DNA of 64,000 nucleotides from positions 1 to 64,000 of the forward strand of contig CAVXOR010000002.1 of NCBI GenBank assembly GCA_963763475.1, written 5' to 3'. Every line of letters starts with the position of its first letter. The first letter of the stretch is position 1. The DNA comes from AC-32 sp963763475 (lineage in GTDB: Bacteria; Actinomycetota; Thermoleophilia; Gaiellales; Gaiellaceae). The notes under the pieces are model-generated. The model did no database searches, had not been told where the DNA came from, and was given only the letters and a program-made list of their open reading frames with translations. A program made the translations under genes and the position numbers. Below, in pieces: positions 52,030-60,004 of this stretch.

Positions 52030-53662
52030 TGGCCTCCGCGATTCGCCGCCGCAGGTCGCGCAGCGGACGGGCGCTGGTGACGTAGGGCACGCGGTCGAAG
52101 TTGTGCGGCGGCGGCGGCGAGGTCGTGTACCACTCGAGCGTGTCGGCCAGCCAGGGGTCGTTGACGGCCCGTGCGCCGGAGCGCGCCGTCTTGAGCACGT
52201 TCCAGGCGAAGACGAGGATTCCGAGCGCCATGATCCCCGAGCCGATCGTCGAGATCAGGTTGTACCACTCCCAGATTCCGCCGTAGTGGTACGTGTAGAC
52301 GCGCCGCGGCATCCCGAGCAGGCCGAGCATGTGCATTGGGAAGAAGGTCAGGTTCATGCCGGCGAACATCAGCCAGAAACTCACCTTCCCGAGCCGCTCG
52401 CTCAGCATCTTCCCGAAGATCTTCGGCCACCAGTAGCTGAAGGCGGCGAACATCGCGAAGATCGAGCCGCCGAAGAGCACGTAGTGCAGGTGGGCGACGA
52501 TGAAGTACGTGTCCGTCACCTGCCAGTCGAACGGGTAGGCGGCGACGAAGATCCCCGACAGGCCGCCGATCGTGAAGATCGCGATGAACCCGAGCGCGAA
52601 CAGCATCGGCGTGTCGAAGTGCAGGTTGCCGCGCCACGTGGTGGCGAGCCAGTTGAAGATCTTGATCCCGGTCGGCACGGCGATGATCATCGACGAGATC
52701 ATGAAAAAGCCCTGCAAATAGCCCGGCATGCCAACCGAGAACATGTGGTGGGCCCAGACGAGCATCGAGTAGAAGCCGATCGCGACCGTCGAGAGCGCGA
52801 TCGCCGTGTAGCCGAAGATCGGCTTGCGCGAGAAGACGGGGATCACCTCCGACACCACCCCCATCGCGGGCAGGATCATGATGTAGACCTCGGGGTGGCC
52901 GAAGAACCAGAAGACGTGCTGGTAGAGCACGGCGCTGCCGCCCTCGGCGGGGATGAAGAAGTGGGTGCCGGCCTGGCGGTCGAGCAGCAGCATCGTCAGC
53001 CCCGCTGAGAGCGCCGGCAGCACGACCACGAGCAGCGCCGCGTAGACCTCCATCGACCAGACGAACAGCGGCAAGCGCATCCAGGACATCCCGGGCGCGC
53101 GCAACCGGTGGATCGTGACCAGGAAGTTGATCGCGCCCGCGAGCGAGGAGAGCGTCAGCACGTGGAGCGAGAGGATCCAGAGGTCGATCCCGTTCCCTGG
53201 GGTGTAGGCAGCCTCCGACAGCGGCGTGTAGCCCGTCCAGCCCGCGCGCGGGGCGCCGCCGGCTGCGAACCAGCTCGAGTAGAGGATGATCCCGCCGAAC
53301 AGGAAGAGCCAGTACGAGAGCGCGTTCAGGCGCGGGAAAGCCATGTCGCGTGCACCGATCATCAGCGGCACGAGGTAGTTCCCGAGCCCGGCCCAGATCG
53401 GCACGACGACGAGGAAGATCATCGTCGTGCCGTGCATCGTGAACAGCTCGTTGTAGCTGTCGCGCGTCACGAGGTGCTCGTTCGGCGTCGCGAGCTGGGC
53501 TCGCATCAGCAGCGCGAGCACGCCGCCCGCCAGGAAGAAGGCGAGGCTCGTGACGATGTAGAGGATGCCGATCCGCTTGTGGTCGACTGTCGTCAGCCAG
53601 CTCGAGACGCGGCCCTGCGAGACGACCAGCGAGACGGGGGGACGCTCAGCCCTGGCCGCCAC
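52022..53662 (-). CDS. ctaD: Cytochrome c oxidase subunit I
   Basis: 546 residues, twelve membrane helices. Low-spin heme and CuB/heme a3 ligands are in MHGTTMIFLVVVPIWAGLGN, HVFWFFGHPEVYIMILPAMG (His-Tyr cross-link region), WAHHMFSVGMPG (CuB His pair) and YFIVAHLHYVLFGGSIFAMF. Proton-pumping heme-copper oxidase of the aerobic respiratory chain, A-type. GTG/ATG start overlaps ctaC by 17 bases. No ctaE (subunit III) gene is found next to it in this window. Confidence 0.95.
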   Translation of the reverse strand: MAARAERPPVSLVVSQGRVSSWLTTVDHKRIGILYIVTSLAFFLAGGVLALLMRAQLATPNEHLVTRDSYNELFTMHGTTMIFLVVVPIWAGLGNYLVPLMIGARDMAFPRLNALSYWLFLFGGIILYSSWFAAGGAPRAGWTGYTPLSEAAYTPGNGIDLWILSLHVLTLSSLAGAINFLVTIHRLRAPGMSWMRLPLFVWSMEVYAALLVVVLPALSAGLTMLLLDRQAGTHFFIPAEGGSAVLYQHVFWFFGHPEVYIMILPAMGVVSEVIPVFSRKPIFGYTAIALSTVAIGFYSMLVWAHHMFSVGMPGYLQGFFMISSMIIAVPTGIKIFNWLATTWRGNLHFDTPMLFALGFIAIFTIGGLSGIFVAAYPFDWQVTDTYFIVAHLHYVLFGGSIFAMFAAFSYWWPKIFGKMLSERLGKVSFWLMFAGMNLTFFPMHMLGLLGMPRRVYTYHYGGIWEWYNLISTIGSGIMALGILVFAWNVLKTARSGARAVNDPWLADTLEWYTTSPPPPHNFDRVPYVTSARPLRDLRRRIAEASA

Positions 53663-54641
53663 CGCTTGCTCCCTGCTTGAAGCGCTGCTGGAGGTACGCG
53701 ATCGTCGCGTCGAGCTGCTCCTCCGACCAGTCGTTGCCGACCGCTGGCATTTTCCCGGTGCCGTGGCGGATCACGTTCGAGATGCCGTCCTCGTCGCCGA
53801 GCAACGGGTTCTGCGAGATGTTCGGGCCTACGCCGCCCGACGCGGCGAGCCCGTGGCACTTCGCACAGACCCCGACGAAGGTCTCCTTGCCGAGCGCGAG
53901 CCCGTCGTTCGCGCGTGCGCTCACCCAGGAGTCGTACTCGTCGGCCGGGAGCACCTCGGCGTTCGCGACCATCGCGGCGTGGAGCAGGCCGCAGAACTCG
54001 GCGCACTGGCCGGGGAAGGTGCCGAGCTTCGTCGCGCGGAGGGTCATGTGGTTCAGCTTGCCCGGGATCGCGTCGAGCTTCCCGCCGAGCGCTGGGATCC
54101 ACCAGCTGTGGTCGACGTCGTCGGAGCGGATCGTCAGCCGGATCGCGCGGTTGTACGGCAGCCGCAGCGTGTCCACCGAGACGGCGCCGTTCGGGTAGGT
54201 GAACTCCCAGTAATACTGGTGCCCCTCGATCGTGATCTCGTCCTTGGCCTGGCTTTCGGGGAGGCTCGAAGTGGCGCCGATGTCGGAGACCTTCCAGAAG
54301 ACGAAGCCGGCGATGATCGCGAGCACGACCACGGGCCCGGCCGTCCAGGCGAGCTCGAGCTTGTTGTGGCCGCGTACCTGCGAGCCCTCGAGCTCCCGCG
54401 GCCGGCCCTTGCTGCGGTAGCGGACGACGAAGACCAGCAGCGTCCCGATCACGATCACGAAGATCGCGCCAGTGATCCCGAGGATCAGCCAGTAGATGTC
54501 GCGGATGTTCTTGGCGTTCGGCGAGGCAGGCGACGGAGGCGCGAGCCCGCCGTTGCCTGCGGTTGCAGGTGACACGGCCACCAGCGCGAGAACGGTCAGG
54601 CAGGTGAGGACTCGGACGAGGCGGCGCACAGGCGGTGGCAT
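53646..54641 (-). CDS. ctaC: Cytochrome c oxidase subunit II with fused cytochrome c domain (caa3-type)
   Basis: 331 residues. Signal sequence VLTCLTVLALVAVSPATAG, two membrane helices (YWLILGITGAIFVIVIGTLL and LAWTAGPVVVLAIIAGFVFW), the cupredoxin domain with DVDHSWWIPALGGKLDAIPG and the CuA site FPGQCAEFCGLLHAAM. After about residue 240 a cytochrome c domain follows, with heme motif VGVCAKCHGLAASGGVGPNI and distal Met in GTGKMPAVG. Fusion of a c-type domain makes this a caa3-type enzyme. First gene of the oxidase operon. Confidence 0.95.
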   Translation of the reverse strand: MPPPVRRLVRVLTCLTVLALVAVSPATAGNGGLAPPSPASPNAKNIRDIYWLILGITGAIFVIVIGTLLVFVVRYRSKGRPRELEGSQVRGHNKLELAWTAGPVVVLAIIAGFVFWKVSDIGATSSLPESQAKDEITIEGHQYYWEFTYPNGAVSVDTLRLPYNRAIRLTIRSDDVDHSWWIPALGGKLDAIPGKLNHMTLRATKLGTFPGQCAEFCGLLHAAMVANAEVLPADEYDSWVSARANDGLALGKETFVGVCAKCHGLAASGGVGPNISQNPLLGDEDGISNVIRHGTGKMPAVGNDWSEEQLDATIAYLQQRFKQGASGGGQG

Positions 54642-54651
54642 TCTACGAGGG

Positions 54652-54939
54652 GTGCCCGAGCGGACGCGCGTGCAACTACCGGGAGGAATCGGGGAGAGCT
54701 TCGAGGTCTTCGTCAACGGGGTCGTCCAGCAGCCGGGACGGGACTTCCGGCGCGAGGGTGGGGAGCTCGTCTTCGACCGCCGGCTCGCCCGAGAGGGGCG
54801 ACTCGGCTTCTGGCGCTGGCTCTCCCTTTTCCTCGGCGTCGCAGGCACGTACCGGCAGAACGACAGCGTTGACGTCGTGTACGAGCGAGATGGTCGTCGC
54901 GTGGTGGCGACGGGCCTGCCGCTCATCCACGAGGATTGA
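54652..54939 (+). CDS. Small conserved-looking protein divergent from ctaC
   Basis: 95 residues from GTG 54652. VQLPGGIGESFEVFVNGVVQ, PGRDFRREGGELVFDRRLAR, then LGFWRWLSLFLGVAGTYRQN and DSVDVVYERDGRRVVATGLP. The pattern FEVFVNGVVQQPGRDF-REGGELVFDRRL looks like a small beta-sandwich; no membrane segment is certain, although FWRWLSLFLGVAG is hydrophobic. I do not recognise a family. Only 10 bases separate it from ctaC on the opposite strand. Confidence 0.6.
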   Translation: MPERTRVQLPGGIGESFEVFVNGVVQQPGRDFRREGGELVFDRRLAREGRLGFWRWLSLFLGVAGTYRQNDSVDVVYERDGRRVVATGLPLIHED

Positions 54940-55119
54940 CGGCGCGCGAAAGCGGACACCGCGAGCAGGGATTTTCGAGCTCGCAGCGTCGTCCGTCGCA
55001 CCAGCATGCCGCAAGGCTCGGAGCCAGGCCGCCCTGTGGACGAGAAGTCAAACCCTCGTTGCACCTCCGCCCTGTCCGTTCCGGTAGGCGCGGGGACAGT
55101 CCCGTCGAACGACCGGGCG

Positions 55120-55404
55120 CTACGAGCCGGAAGCCGCCGGCAGCTCGACGGGTTCCCCGTCGACCAGTACGCGTCCCGGCTCGAGCTCACACGCGGCGGC
55201 CCAGCGCGCGACCGCGAGCAGCACCGCGTCGAGCTCGTCCTCGGTGCTGTTCTCGACGAGGATCTCCCAGCGCTCGTCCGCGAGTGGAACGAGGTCGGTA
55301 CGGGCGAACGGCACCAAGTCGCTGACCAGCTGCGTGGCGGCGCCTGCGGTCGGAGCTTCGATGGTGACAGTGGGAATGGCGGCCCCCTCGGCGGCGAGGG
55401 ACAA
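55120..55404 (-). CDS. Hypothetical protein, about 94 residues
   Basis: The frame starts at TTG 55404 (no ATG available) and reads PTVTIEAPTAGAATQLVSDL, PFARTDLVPLADERWEILVE, DELDAVLLAVARWAAACELE and ends PVELPAASGS. An alternating beta-alpha-beta pattern, acidic. No recognised family. The stop of this gene and the start of the aminotransferase stop are 8 bases apart, so it may follow as the downstream or upstream unit of the same strand: it lies downstream of 55413-56747 only by 8 bases. Confidence 0.5.
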   Translation of the reverse strand: MSLAAEGAAIPTVTIEAPTAGAATQLVSDLVPFARTDLVPLADERWEILVENSTEDELDAVLLAVARWAAACELEPGRVLVDGEPVELPAASGS

Positions 55405-55412
55405 AGGGTACC

Positions 55413-56747
55413 TCAGTCTGCCAGCGCCAAAACCTCGTCGAGGACGCCCAGGCCCTCGTCCAGCTCCTCGCGCGTGATCGTCAGGGGCGGCGCGCAGACG
55501 ATCACGTTCCAGTGAGTCATCAGGTACAGCCCGCGCTCCATTGCGGCCTTGGCCAGCTTCGCCACCGGCGCGCCGGCCTCGCCGGCCGCGTTGAACGGAA
55601 CCAGCGGCTCGCGCGTCTCACGATCCTTGACCAGCTCGATGCCCCAGAAGAGCCCCTTGCCGCGCACCTCGCCGATCGACGGATGCTTCTCGAACAGGCC
55701 GCGCAGGCCTTCGCCGAGCACCTCGCCCATCGCCGCGGAGTTCTCGACGATGCCCTCCTCCTGGAAGGCCTCGATCGAGGCGATCGCCGACGCGCACGCG
55801 AGCACGTGGCCGGAGTAGGTGAGCCCGCCCGCGAAGTACTTGTCCTGCACCCAGTCCGCGAGCTTCTGGTTGATGATCATCGCGCCGAGCGGCACGTAGC
55901 CGGAGTTGATCCCTTTCGCCACGGTCATGATGTCCGGCACGACGTTCCAGTTGTCGACGCCGAACCACTTGCCGGTGCGGCCGAAGCCGGCCATCACCTC
56001 GTCGCAGATCAGCAGGATCCCGTTGCGGTCGCAGACCTCGCGGATCGACTGCAGGTAGCCGTCAGGCGGAACGATGATCCCGTTCGTCCCGACGATCGTC
56101 TCCATGATCACCGCGGCGACGTTCTCCGCTCCCTCGTACTGGAGGATCTCCTCGAGGTGCGGCGCGCCCGAGCAGACCGGGCACGGGTCGGGATGGCCGG
56201 CCGGGCAGCGGTAGGTGTAGGGGTCGAGCATCCGCACGACGCCGGGAATGCCCGGCTCGGCGGGCCAGCGGCGCGGGTCGCCGGTGAGCGTGATCGCGCC
56301 GCCGGTCGCCCCGTGGTAGGAGCGGTAGCGGGCGACGATCTTGTGCCGGCCCGTGTACCAGCGCGCGAGCTTGATCGCGTTCTCGTTGGCCTCGGCGCCG
56401 CCGTTGGTGAAGAAGCTCATCGTCAGGTCGCCGGGAGTCACCTCGGCGAGCAGGCGCGCCAGCTCGGAGCGGGCCTCGTGCGCCATGGGCGGCCCGATCG
56501 TCGTCAGCTTCTCGGCCTGCTCTTTGATCGCCGCCACGACCTTCGGGTGCTGGTAGCCGATCGAGACGTTGACGAGCTGCGAGGCGAAGTCGAGGTAGCG
56601 GTTGCCCTCGCTGTCCCAGAAGTAGCGACCCTCGCCGCCTGCGATCACCGGCGGGCTGAGCTGGTTCTGCACCGACCAGGAGTGCAGCACGTGCTGCTTG
56701 TCGAGCTCCTGGATCCGCCTGGCGTCTAGGCCCTGTTCGACAGCCAC
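55413..56747 (-). CDS. Class III (omega-type) aminotransferase
   Basis: 444 residues, PLP enzyme. FFTNGGAEANENAIKLARWY and RYRSYHGATGGAITLTGD bind the cofactor phosphate; ICDEVMAGFGRTGKWFGVDN contains the Asp contacting the pyridine N; the Schiff-base Lys is in MTVAKGINSGYVPLGAMI; GGLTYSGHVLACASAIASI follows. A short Cys-containing insert (CPAGHPDPCPVCSGAPH) is seen in taurine- and beta-alanine-pyruvate transaminases. Next to a malonate/methylmalonate-semialdehyde dehydrogenase and dihydropyrimidinase, a beta-alanine or beta-aminoisobutyrate transaminase role fits. GTG start with TAGGAT 6 bases upstream: leaderless type. Confidence 0.88.
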   Translation of the reverse strand: MAVEQGLDARRIQELDKQHVLHSWSVQNQLSPPVIAGGEGRYFWDSEGNRYLDFASQLVNVSIGYQHPKVVAAIKEQAEKLTTIGPPMAHEARSELARLLAEVTPGDLTMSFFTNGGAEANENAIKLARWYTGRHKIVARYRSYHGATGGAITLTGDPRRWPAEPGIPGVVRMLDPYTYRCPAGHPDPCPVCSGAPHLEEILQYEGAENVAAVIMETIVGTNGIIVPPDGYLQSIREVCDRNGILLICDEVMAGFGRTGKWFGVDNWNVVPDIMTVAKGINSGYVPLGAMIINQKLADWVQDKYFAGGLTYSGHVLACASAIASIEAFQEEGIVENSAAMGEVLGEGLRGLFEKHPSIGEVRGKGLFWGIELVKDRETREPLVPFNAAGEAGAPVAKLAKAAMERGLYLMTHWNVIVCAPPLTITREELDEGLGVLDEVLALAD

Positions 56748-56753
56748 GACGCG

Positions 56754-56759
56754 ATCCTA
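56754..56759 (-). promoter_or_regulatory. Leaderless -10 element of aminotransferase gene
   Basis: TAGGAT on the minus strand, 6 bases before the GTG at 56747. The remaining intergenic stretch to mmsA includes a short GGCGG/CCGCC hairpin near 56818-56832. Confidence 0.5.
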
Positions 56760-56902
56760 GCCGCTTGTTGAAGCCGCTTCCTACCGGTGGTTTCCAAGGC
56801 GCTGCGTTAGACGGTTGCGGCGGCCAAGCCGCCACCACCTGAAAGCGGCATCGCAAGCGACGCCTCGGCGCTAGTCTGCTCGTGACTCGAAGGAGGCTGG
56901 AG

Positions 56903-58438
56903 ATGACCGAGGTAGCGGATCAGTTCACGGAGGAGCGGTCTGGCGAGGTGGCGCGGATCTCGCACTGGATCGACGGCCAGCGCGTCGAGGGCACCTCGGG
57001 ACGCAGCGGCCCGGTCTACAACCCGGCCACCGGCGAGCAGAGTGGCGAGCTCGACTTCGCGACGGCCGAAGAGGTCGACGCGGCCGTCCAGGCGGCAGGG
57101 CGCGCCTTCGAGAAGTGGCGCACGATGTCGCTCTCGCGCCGCACGGAGCTGTTCTTCCGCATCCGCGAGCTCGTCCACGACCACTCGGACGACCTCGCGC
57201 GCCTGCTCACGCTCGAGCACGGCAAGGTCCTCTCCGACGCGAAGGGCGAGGTCGCGCGCGGGCTCGAGGTGATCGAGTTCTGCTGCGGGATCCCCGAGCT
57301 GCTGAAGGGCGGCTACTCGGAGCAGGCCTCGACTGGAATCGACGTCTATTCGATCCGCCAGCCGCTCGGCGTCGTCGCGGGGATCACTCCGTTCAACTTC
57401 CCGGCGATGGTGCCCATGTGGATGTGGGCGCCCGCGATCGCGTGCGGTAACACGTTCGTCTTGAAGCCCTCCGAGAAGGACCCGTCGGCCTCGATGCTGA
57501 CGGCCGAGCTGCTGAAGGAGGCCGGCCTCCCGGACGGCGTCTTCAACGTCGTGCACGGCGACAAGGTCGCGGTCGACGCGGTGTTGGAGCACCCCGAGAT
57601 CGCGGCGATCAGCTTCGTCGGCTCGACGCCGATCGCCCGCTACGTCTACGAGACCGGCACCAAGAAGGGCAAGCGCGTGCAGGCGCTCGGCGGGGCGAAG
57701 AACCACATGATCGTGCTGCCCGACGCCGACATCGAGATGGCCGCCGACGCGGCGGTCAGCGCCGGCTACGGCTCGGCCGGGGAGCGCTGCATGGCCGTGT
57801 CCATGCTGGTCGCCGTGGGCCATGCGGCCGACGACCTCGTCGGCGCGATCCAGGAGCGGCTGCCGAAGGTGAAGGTCGGCGACGGGATGAGCCCGGACTC
57901 CGAGATGGGGCCGCTGGTCACGCGCGAGCACCGCGACAAGGTCGCCTCGTACATCGAGAAGGGCGCCGCCGAGGGCGCGAAGGTCGTCACCGACGGCCGT
58001 GAAACCGGGCCGGATGGCACTGGGGGCTTCTTCCTCGGCGTGACGCTGCTCGACGAGGTCACGCCTGAGATGGACGTCTACAAGGACGAGATCTTCGGGC
58101 CGGTGCTCGGGATCACGCGCGTGGACACCTACGAGGAGGCCGTGCGCCTGGTGAACGAGAACCCGTACGGCAACGGTGTCGCCATCTTCACGCGCGACGG
58201 CGGCGTCGCCCGCCAGTTCCAGTTCGAGGTGAACGCCGGCATGGTCGGCGTCAACGTCCCGATCCCGGTACCGGTCGCCTACTACTCCTTCGGCGGCTGG
58301 AAGAACTCGCTCTTCGGCGACCTGCACATCTACGGGCCCGAGGGGATCCAGTTCTACACGCAGGGCAAGGTCGTCACCTCGCGTTGGCCCGACCCGGCGA
58401 CCTCGAAGGTCGACCTGGGCTTCCCGCAGACGCGCTAG
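56903..58438 (+). CDS. mmsA: CoA-acylating (methyl)malonate-semialdehyde dehydrogenase
   Basis: 511 residues. ATG 56903 with AAGGAGG 7 bases upstream; the GTG at 56882 in the same frame lies before that site. ALDH fold: GITPFNFPAMVPMWMWAPAI, NTFVLKPSEKDPSASMLTAE, ISFVGSTPIARYVYETG, ALGGAKNHMIVLPDADIEM and catalytic Cys296 in GSAGERCMAVSMLVAVG. The R-C and NH motifs are those of MmsA, which makes acetyl- or propionyl-CoA from malonate or methylmalonate semialdehyde. This is the expected step after beta-alanine/beta-aminoisobutyrate transamination. Ends on the CTAG shared with the amidohydrolase. Confidence 0.9.
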   Translation: MTEVADQFTEERSGEVARISHWIDGQRVEGTSGRSGPVYNPATGEQSGELDFATAEEVDAAVQAAGRAFEKWRTMSLSRRTELFFRIRELVHDHSDDLARLLTLEHGKVLSDAKGEVARGLEVIEFCCGIPELLKGGYSEQASTGIDVYSIRQPLGVVAGITPFNFPAMVPMWMWAPAIACGNTFVLKPSEKDPSASMLTAELLKEAGLPDGVFNVVHGDKVAVDAVLEHPEIAAISFVGSTPIARYVYETGTKKGKRVQALGGAKNHMIVLPDADIEMAADAAVSAGYGSAGERCMAVSMLVAVGHAADDLVGAIQERLPKVKVGDGMSPDSEMGPLVTREHRDKVASYIEKGAAEGAKVVTDGRETGPDGTGGFFLGVTLLDEVTPEMDVYKDEIFGPVLGITRVDTYEEAVRLVNENPYGNGVAIFTRDGGVARQFQFEVNAGMVGVNVPIPVPVAYYSFGGWKNSLFGDLHIYGPEGIQFYTQGKVVTSRWPDPATSKVDLGFPQTR

Positions 58439-59908
58439 AGGGCGAGCTTCCGCTCGACCCCGACGTCGGTCGCCAGGGCTTCGAGCCACCCACCGCGTAG
58501 CGACGCGAGCAGCTGCTGCCCCAGCTCGAAGGCCTCGTCGAAGCGGCCGACGATCTCGGCTCCGGTCTCTCGCGCGCGCGCGAGGACGTCTGCCTCGTCC
58601 ACGCCCGTCGACCCGGCCGCCGCGCACGCGCCACTCGCCGCCGACCAGCACGGAGTCGACGGCCAGCGTCGACGAGCCGAACGCGAGCTGCCGGAGCGGG
58701 TCGTTCAGCGGCGTGAACACGTGCGACTCGAGGTCGACCAGCACGAGGTCGGCCCGCCGGCCGGGCTCGATGCGGCCGAGCCCATCCGCTTCGCCGGCGG
58801 CCCGGGCACCGCCCAGGGTCGCCAGCTGCCAGGCCTCCTTCGCTCCGAGCCACTGCTGGTAGTCGATCCCCCAGAGCTTGTGCACGAGTGAGGCGAGCTT
58901 GAGCGAGGCGAACATGTCGAGCCCGTCGTTCGAGGACATGCCGTCGGTGCCCAGCGCGACGTTCACGCCCTCCGCGAGCAGCCGAGGCACTGCCGCGAGC
59001 CCACTGCCGAGCTTCAGGTTCGAGGCCGGGTTGTGCGCGATCGAGACCCCGCGCTCGCGCACCAGCGCGATGTCGCCCTCCGTCAGCCAGATCCCGTGCG
59101 CGAAGCACACCCGCGGCGAGAGGAAGCCCACCGCGTCCATGTGCTCGACCAGCGTCTTCCCGTACATGCGCCGGCCGGAGACGGCCTGCATCCTCGTCTC
59201 GAGCACGTGGATGTGGATCGCGAGGTCGAGCTCGTCGGCCAGCGCGGCGCACCCAGTGAGCATCTCGTCGGTACAGCGCTGCGGCCCCGACGGCCCGAGC
59301 CCGATCGAGATCCCCTCGTCCGGCCGGTGGAAGCGCGAGACGGCGTCGCGGCAGAACCGCTCCCACTCCTCCCACGACGGTGGCTTGTCCGCCTCCAGCC
59401 GCGAGATCAGCTCGGCCGAGACGAGCCCTTCCTCCAGGATCACCGTCTCGTGGTAGGCACGGTCGCCGATCCCGAGCGCGATCAGCGCCCGGAGCCCGGC
59501 GTCGCGGTATCCGCGCACGACCGCCTCCAGCGACTCGGTCGTGAAGCCGTCGAGCTCGTAGATGAAGTCCACGACGCAGGTCGCGCCGGAGCGCAGCTGC
59601 TCGATCGCCCCGACCAGCGTTCGCAGGTAGATCTCGTCGGGCGACTGGGCGGGCGCGGCCAGCGCGGGGTACGAGAACAGCATCCAGGGCTCGAGCGGCA
59701 GGTTGTCCCACATGCCGCGGAACCAGTTCTCGTTGGAGTGGTTGTGCGCGTTGACCATCCCCGGGACGACGAGGAAGCGCGAGCAGTCGACCCGCTCCGC
59801 GCCCTCCGGCGCCTCGGCCGCCAGCCGGCCTCGGTCGACGAACACGTCGCCCCGCCGAAAATCGCCGCCGCCGGAGTCGACCAGCCCGCGCTCGAGGATC
59901 AGCCGCAC
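58435..59908 (-). pseudogene. ATZ/TRZ-type amidohydrolase, one 1-base insertion near the C-terminus
   Basis: GTG at 59908. Metal-dependent deaminase/chlorohydrolase fold: N-terminal VVPGMVNAHNHSNENWFRGM (HxH-type metal site), LAIHIHVLETRMQAVSGRRM (His), RVCFAHGIWLTEGDIALV (His) and NVALGTDGMSSNDGLDMFAS (Asp). After WRVRGGRVDG an extra base near 58604 shifts the frame; the corrected tail reads DEADVLARARETGAEIVGRF and LEALATDVGVERKLAL, stopping at 58435. About 490 residues. The substrate may be a pyrimidine or related base; cytosine or guanine deaminase-like roles are possible. TAGAGT lies 7 bases upstream of the GTG. Confidence 0.85.
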
Positions 59909-59915
59909 GATGCGG

Positions 59916-59921
59916 ACTCTA
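59916..59921 (-). promoter_or_regulatory. Leaderless -10 element of amidohydrolase gene
   Basis: TAGAGT on the minus strand, 7 bases before the GTG at 59908. Divergent from the NCS1 permease gene, which has its own ribosome binding site. Confidence 0.5.
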
Positions 59922-60004
59922 CGACCCTCCAGGGTCTTGCCGTACGTCCTATCGAACCCTGAGAATCACCGGTGGCAATTCGGTCTGTTCAGATAGGAGG
60001 AAGC

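Noticed and set aside
56807..59908. A 1033-codon minus-strand frame running from the amidohydrolase through mmsA
   Set aside because: Only the first 430 or so codons match a family; the rest is the antisense shadow of mmsA, opened by the 1-base insertion near 58604 and high GC.
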